Positions 4,863-6,411 of a DNA stretch of 6,411 bases are shown here, piece after piece. The position numbers and the translations under genes were made by a program. Within the stretch, counting starts at the first letter, position 1. Each line of letters opens with the position of its first letter. The notes below the pieces were generated by a model that was given only the letters and a program-made list of their open reading frames with translations, was not told where the DNA came from and searched no databases. This DNA comes from Candidatus Woesearchaeota archaeon (GTDB lineage Archaea; Nanobdellota; Nanobdellia; Woesearchaeales; JAGWAF01): NCBI GenBank assembly GCA_016932755.1, contig JAFGCE010000082.1, positions 1-6,411 on the forward strand, read 5' to 3'.

Positions 4863-6411
4863 TTATGCAGCCTCCTTTATGTATTGTACTATGAAGTCTC
4901 CCATTTCGCTTGTTGAAACTTTTTGGTATCCTTCTTCCCATATGTCTGCTGTCCTTACTTTGTGCAGTGCAGCTGTGACAGCGTCATTAACCATCTTTGC
5001 CGCATCAGCATAACCGAAATCCTCAAGCATCATCGCAGCGCTTCTTATCTCAGCTATAGGGTTTGCAATGTTTTTCCCGGCAAGAGAAGGCGCGCTTCCC
5101 GCAATCTGCTGGTAGTTTCCGAACCCGTCTGCATTGATTTCAGATGAAGGGAACATCCCAAGTGTTTTCCCGCCGACAGCTGCAGCAAGGTCTGTGAATA
5201 TATCGCCGCTCATGTTGCTTGCAATCAAAGTCCCGAGCATGTAAGGGTTTGTCATCAGCTCTGCAACTCCATCCTGCTGTTTGTAGTGCTTTAGATTATA
5301 TCTGTTTTCAGCAGCATCTTCATCCAGGATCCTGCCCCAGAAATCAAAAGTAGGAACTCCTGCAATCTCCAAAGAGTCAATTGTGCTCAGCCCAAGCTGT
5401 GCATTTACTTTTCTTGCAACAGCAGCAAGGTCTCTAACAGTCTTTGCATCATATTCCATTGTGTCATAAATAAACTCAGGATTTGATTTGTCTCTTGGTC
5501 CAAAATACAATCCCCCGCAAAGCTCCCTGATAAACACTCTCTTGATTCCCTCTTCCTGCATTCTCTTCTTTGCGCCCTCGCTTACAGGCTTGCTTCCTGT
5601 TACTACATCAATTATTGTCTGCAGGAACCCCCCAAACATAGCATCAGCAACAACAACAGTGTTTGCATATCTTTCAGGATATGCTGCAAACTGCATGCCT
5701 GCATTGTCAATGATAAGCTGCCCGGTTATATTGCCTTCCTTATCCGTGTTTGTGTGTTCATTTAGAGTCACCCTGCCTGCATATTCTTGGGCATACTGCT
5801 CAAAAACATTGCTGAGCATCTCCTCAGAAATAAGGACATTGAATTTAGATGCGCACAGGATTTTCTTTCCTGTTCCCATTGCTTTCTCAAATGCATCCTG
5901 GACAGTTTTTTCCAGCTTTGCCCTTGAAAATCCTTTTCTTGTCCAGCTAAGGTTAGGACCTATCTCATAATCCCCGCTGAATAATGATTCTTCAGGAGAT
6001 ACTATCTCTATCCCTGGAACATGGACAGGATTCCTGTATAGTGTGGAGTTGTGGGCAAGTAGTGGGTCTATAATAAACGGCCTGTTGTTGTTTGCATTGT
6101 ATCTTTTTCTCATCCCAAGAAGGCCAAGTTCAGCAAGCCTTTTTGGCAGGTCAGGCCTGCCTACAGCCCCGAACAATACAGCCCCTTTTTCATCTCTGAC
6201 CATATCCATTAACTCTCTTGTTTCTTGCGGAAATGAAAGTTGGGTCTTATCCTCATCGCTCCATCCGTTAATTGCTTCTTTCTCTTCAGGAGTCATATGT
6301 GCGGTTGATTTATCAAAAGAAACACCACCCATATCTGAGTCTATAAACTCAAAATCAATCCCAAACTTTTTGCCCACTTCAGCCACGACTCTTCGGGCTT
6401 GGTAACAAATC
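4863..6411 (-). CDS. leuB: 3-isopropylmalate dehydrogenase-like protein with duplicated small domain (partial)
   Basis: This is a member of the isocitrate/isopropylmalate dehydrogenase family, expected to oxidise and decarboxylate 3-isopropylmalate. The frame stays open to the window edge, reading ICYQARRV before the GTG at 6386, so the N-terminal GDGIGPE loop lies outside. Counting the GTG codon as residue 1: LFGAVGRPDL (71-80), GLLGMRKR (88-95) and NNNRP (99-103) are the large-domain core and substrate arginines. A first small-domain copy follows (about 104-265: SKFNVL with Lys181, IIDNAGMQ with Asp227, AMFGGFLQTIIDVVTGS). A second follows (about 283-405: FIRELCGGLYFG with Arg287 and Tyr294, STIDSLEI, Asp372, NMSGDIFTD with Asp395 and Asp399). 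Then come GSAPSLAGKNIANP (430-443) and SAAMML (449-454). The visible part is 515 aa, against about 350-360 for the normal enzyme. It is the first visible gene of the leu operon, one base upstream of leuC; the promoter lies outside. An isocitrate-like activity cannot be excluded. Confidence 0.85.
   Translation of the reverse strand, partial: ICYQARRVVAEVGKKFGIDFEFIDSDMGGVSFDKSTAHMTPEEKEAINGWSDEDKTQLSFPQETRELMDMVRDEKGAVLFGAVGRPDLPKRLAELGLLGMRKRYNANNNRPFIIDPLLAHNSTLYRNPVHVPGIEIVSPEESLFSGDYEIGPNLSWTRKGFSRAKLEKTVQDAFEKAMGTGKKILCASKFNVLISEEMLSNVFEQYAQEYAGRVTLNEHTNTDKEGNITGQLIIDNAGMQFAAYPERYANTVVVADAMFGGFLQTIIDVVTGSKPVSEGAKKRMQEEGIKRVFIRELCGGLYFGPRDKSNPEFIYDTMEYDAKTVRDLAAVARKVNAQLGLSTIDSLEIAGVPTFDFWGRILDEDAAENRYNLKHYKQQDGVAELMTNPYMLGTLIASNMSGDIFTDLAAAVGGKTLGMFPSSEINADGFGNYQQIAGSAPSLAGKNIANPIAEIRSAAMMLEDFGYADAAKMVNDAVTAALHKVRTADIWEEGYQKVSTSEMGDFIVQYIKEAA
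4871..4877 (-). promoter_or_regulatory. Ribosome-binding site of leuC
   Basis: The minus strand reads AAGGAGG nine bases before the leuC ATG, inside the last codons of leuB. It is a strong site that supports the ATG at 4861 as start. Confidence 0.7.

Noticed and set aside
6384..6386. GTG at 6386 as the leuB start
   Set aside because: The frame continues open to the window edge and the upstream residues (QARRV leading into VAEVGKKFG) fit the first helix of the family; the GDGIGPE loop must lie beyond 6411.
4863..6411. The long leuB as an assembly chimera or fusion of two adjacent genes
   Set aside because: The frame is continuous, the two copies are strongly diverged, there is no second N-terminal GDGIGPE region, and the losses of catalytic residues are complementary. 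An old internal duplication explains this better.
1..6411. CRISPR array, insertion sequence, toxin-antitoxin or defence genes
   Set aside because: No regularly spaced repeats, terminal inverted repeats, transposase, integrase or nuclease motifs were seen in any frame.

Overview
This window looks archaeal. It carries an S17e ribosomal protein and an Alba chromatin protein. Genes are preceded by TATA boxes (TTTAAATA/TTTATAAA type), either leaderless or with GGAG/GGTGA ribosome-binding sites. A tRNA-Arg gene has an intron at the canonical 37/38 position and no encoded CCA. Base composition is moderately AT-rich. I cannot place the organism more closely from this window; a small-genome (DPANN-type) archaeon is a guess.

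Left part (1-1714): the tail of an upstream gene on the + strand, then a probably leaderless M29-family metallo-aminopeptidase (+). Convergent to it is an unrecognised 176-aa protein (-). A short T-rich gap separates the two. Centre (1715-2535): a divergent promoter region drives the unknown protein leftwards and an information-processing operon rightwards: rps17e, alba and possibly a 30-aa small ORF. Next (2541-2760): a TATA box and an intron-containing tRNA-Arg(UCG), followed by a short stretch with a strong hairpin and a second 15-nt copy of the tRNA 3' end.

Right part (2775-6411, - strand): a tight leucine-biosynthesis operon transcribed leftwards in the order leuB-leuC-leuD. There is a 1-nt gap between leuB and leuC and a 4-nt ATGA overlap between leuC and leuD. 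leuB runs off the right edge. LeuC and LeuD are the long, bacterial-type isopropylmalate isomerase subunits rather than the short archaeal ones, which suggests transfer from bacteria. Together the three genes cover isomerisation of 2- to 3-isopropylmalate (LeuCD) and its oxidative decarboxylation (LeuB); leuA is not in the window.

The most interesting object is LeuB. It is at least 515 residues long, against about 350-360 for ordinary 3-isopropylmalate dehydrogenase, and reads as one large domain interrupted by two tandem, diverged copies of the small (dimerisation) domain. The catalytic residues look divided between the copies. Copy 1 keeps the Lys and Asp that in classical enzymes come from the partner subunit, but has lost the metal-binding Asp pair. 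Copy 2 keeps the Arg, the Tyr and the Asp pair, but has lost the Lys. This suggests a single-chain, monomeric isopropylmalate dehydrogenase, analogous to the domain-duplicated monomeric isocitrate dehydrogenases.
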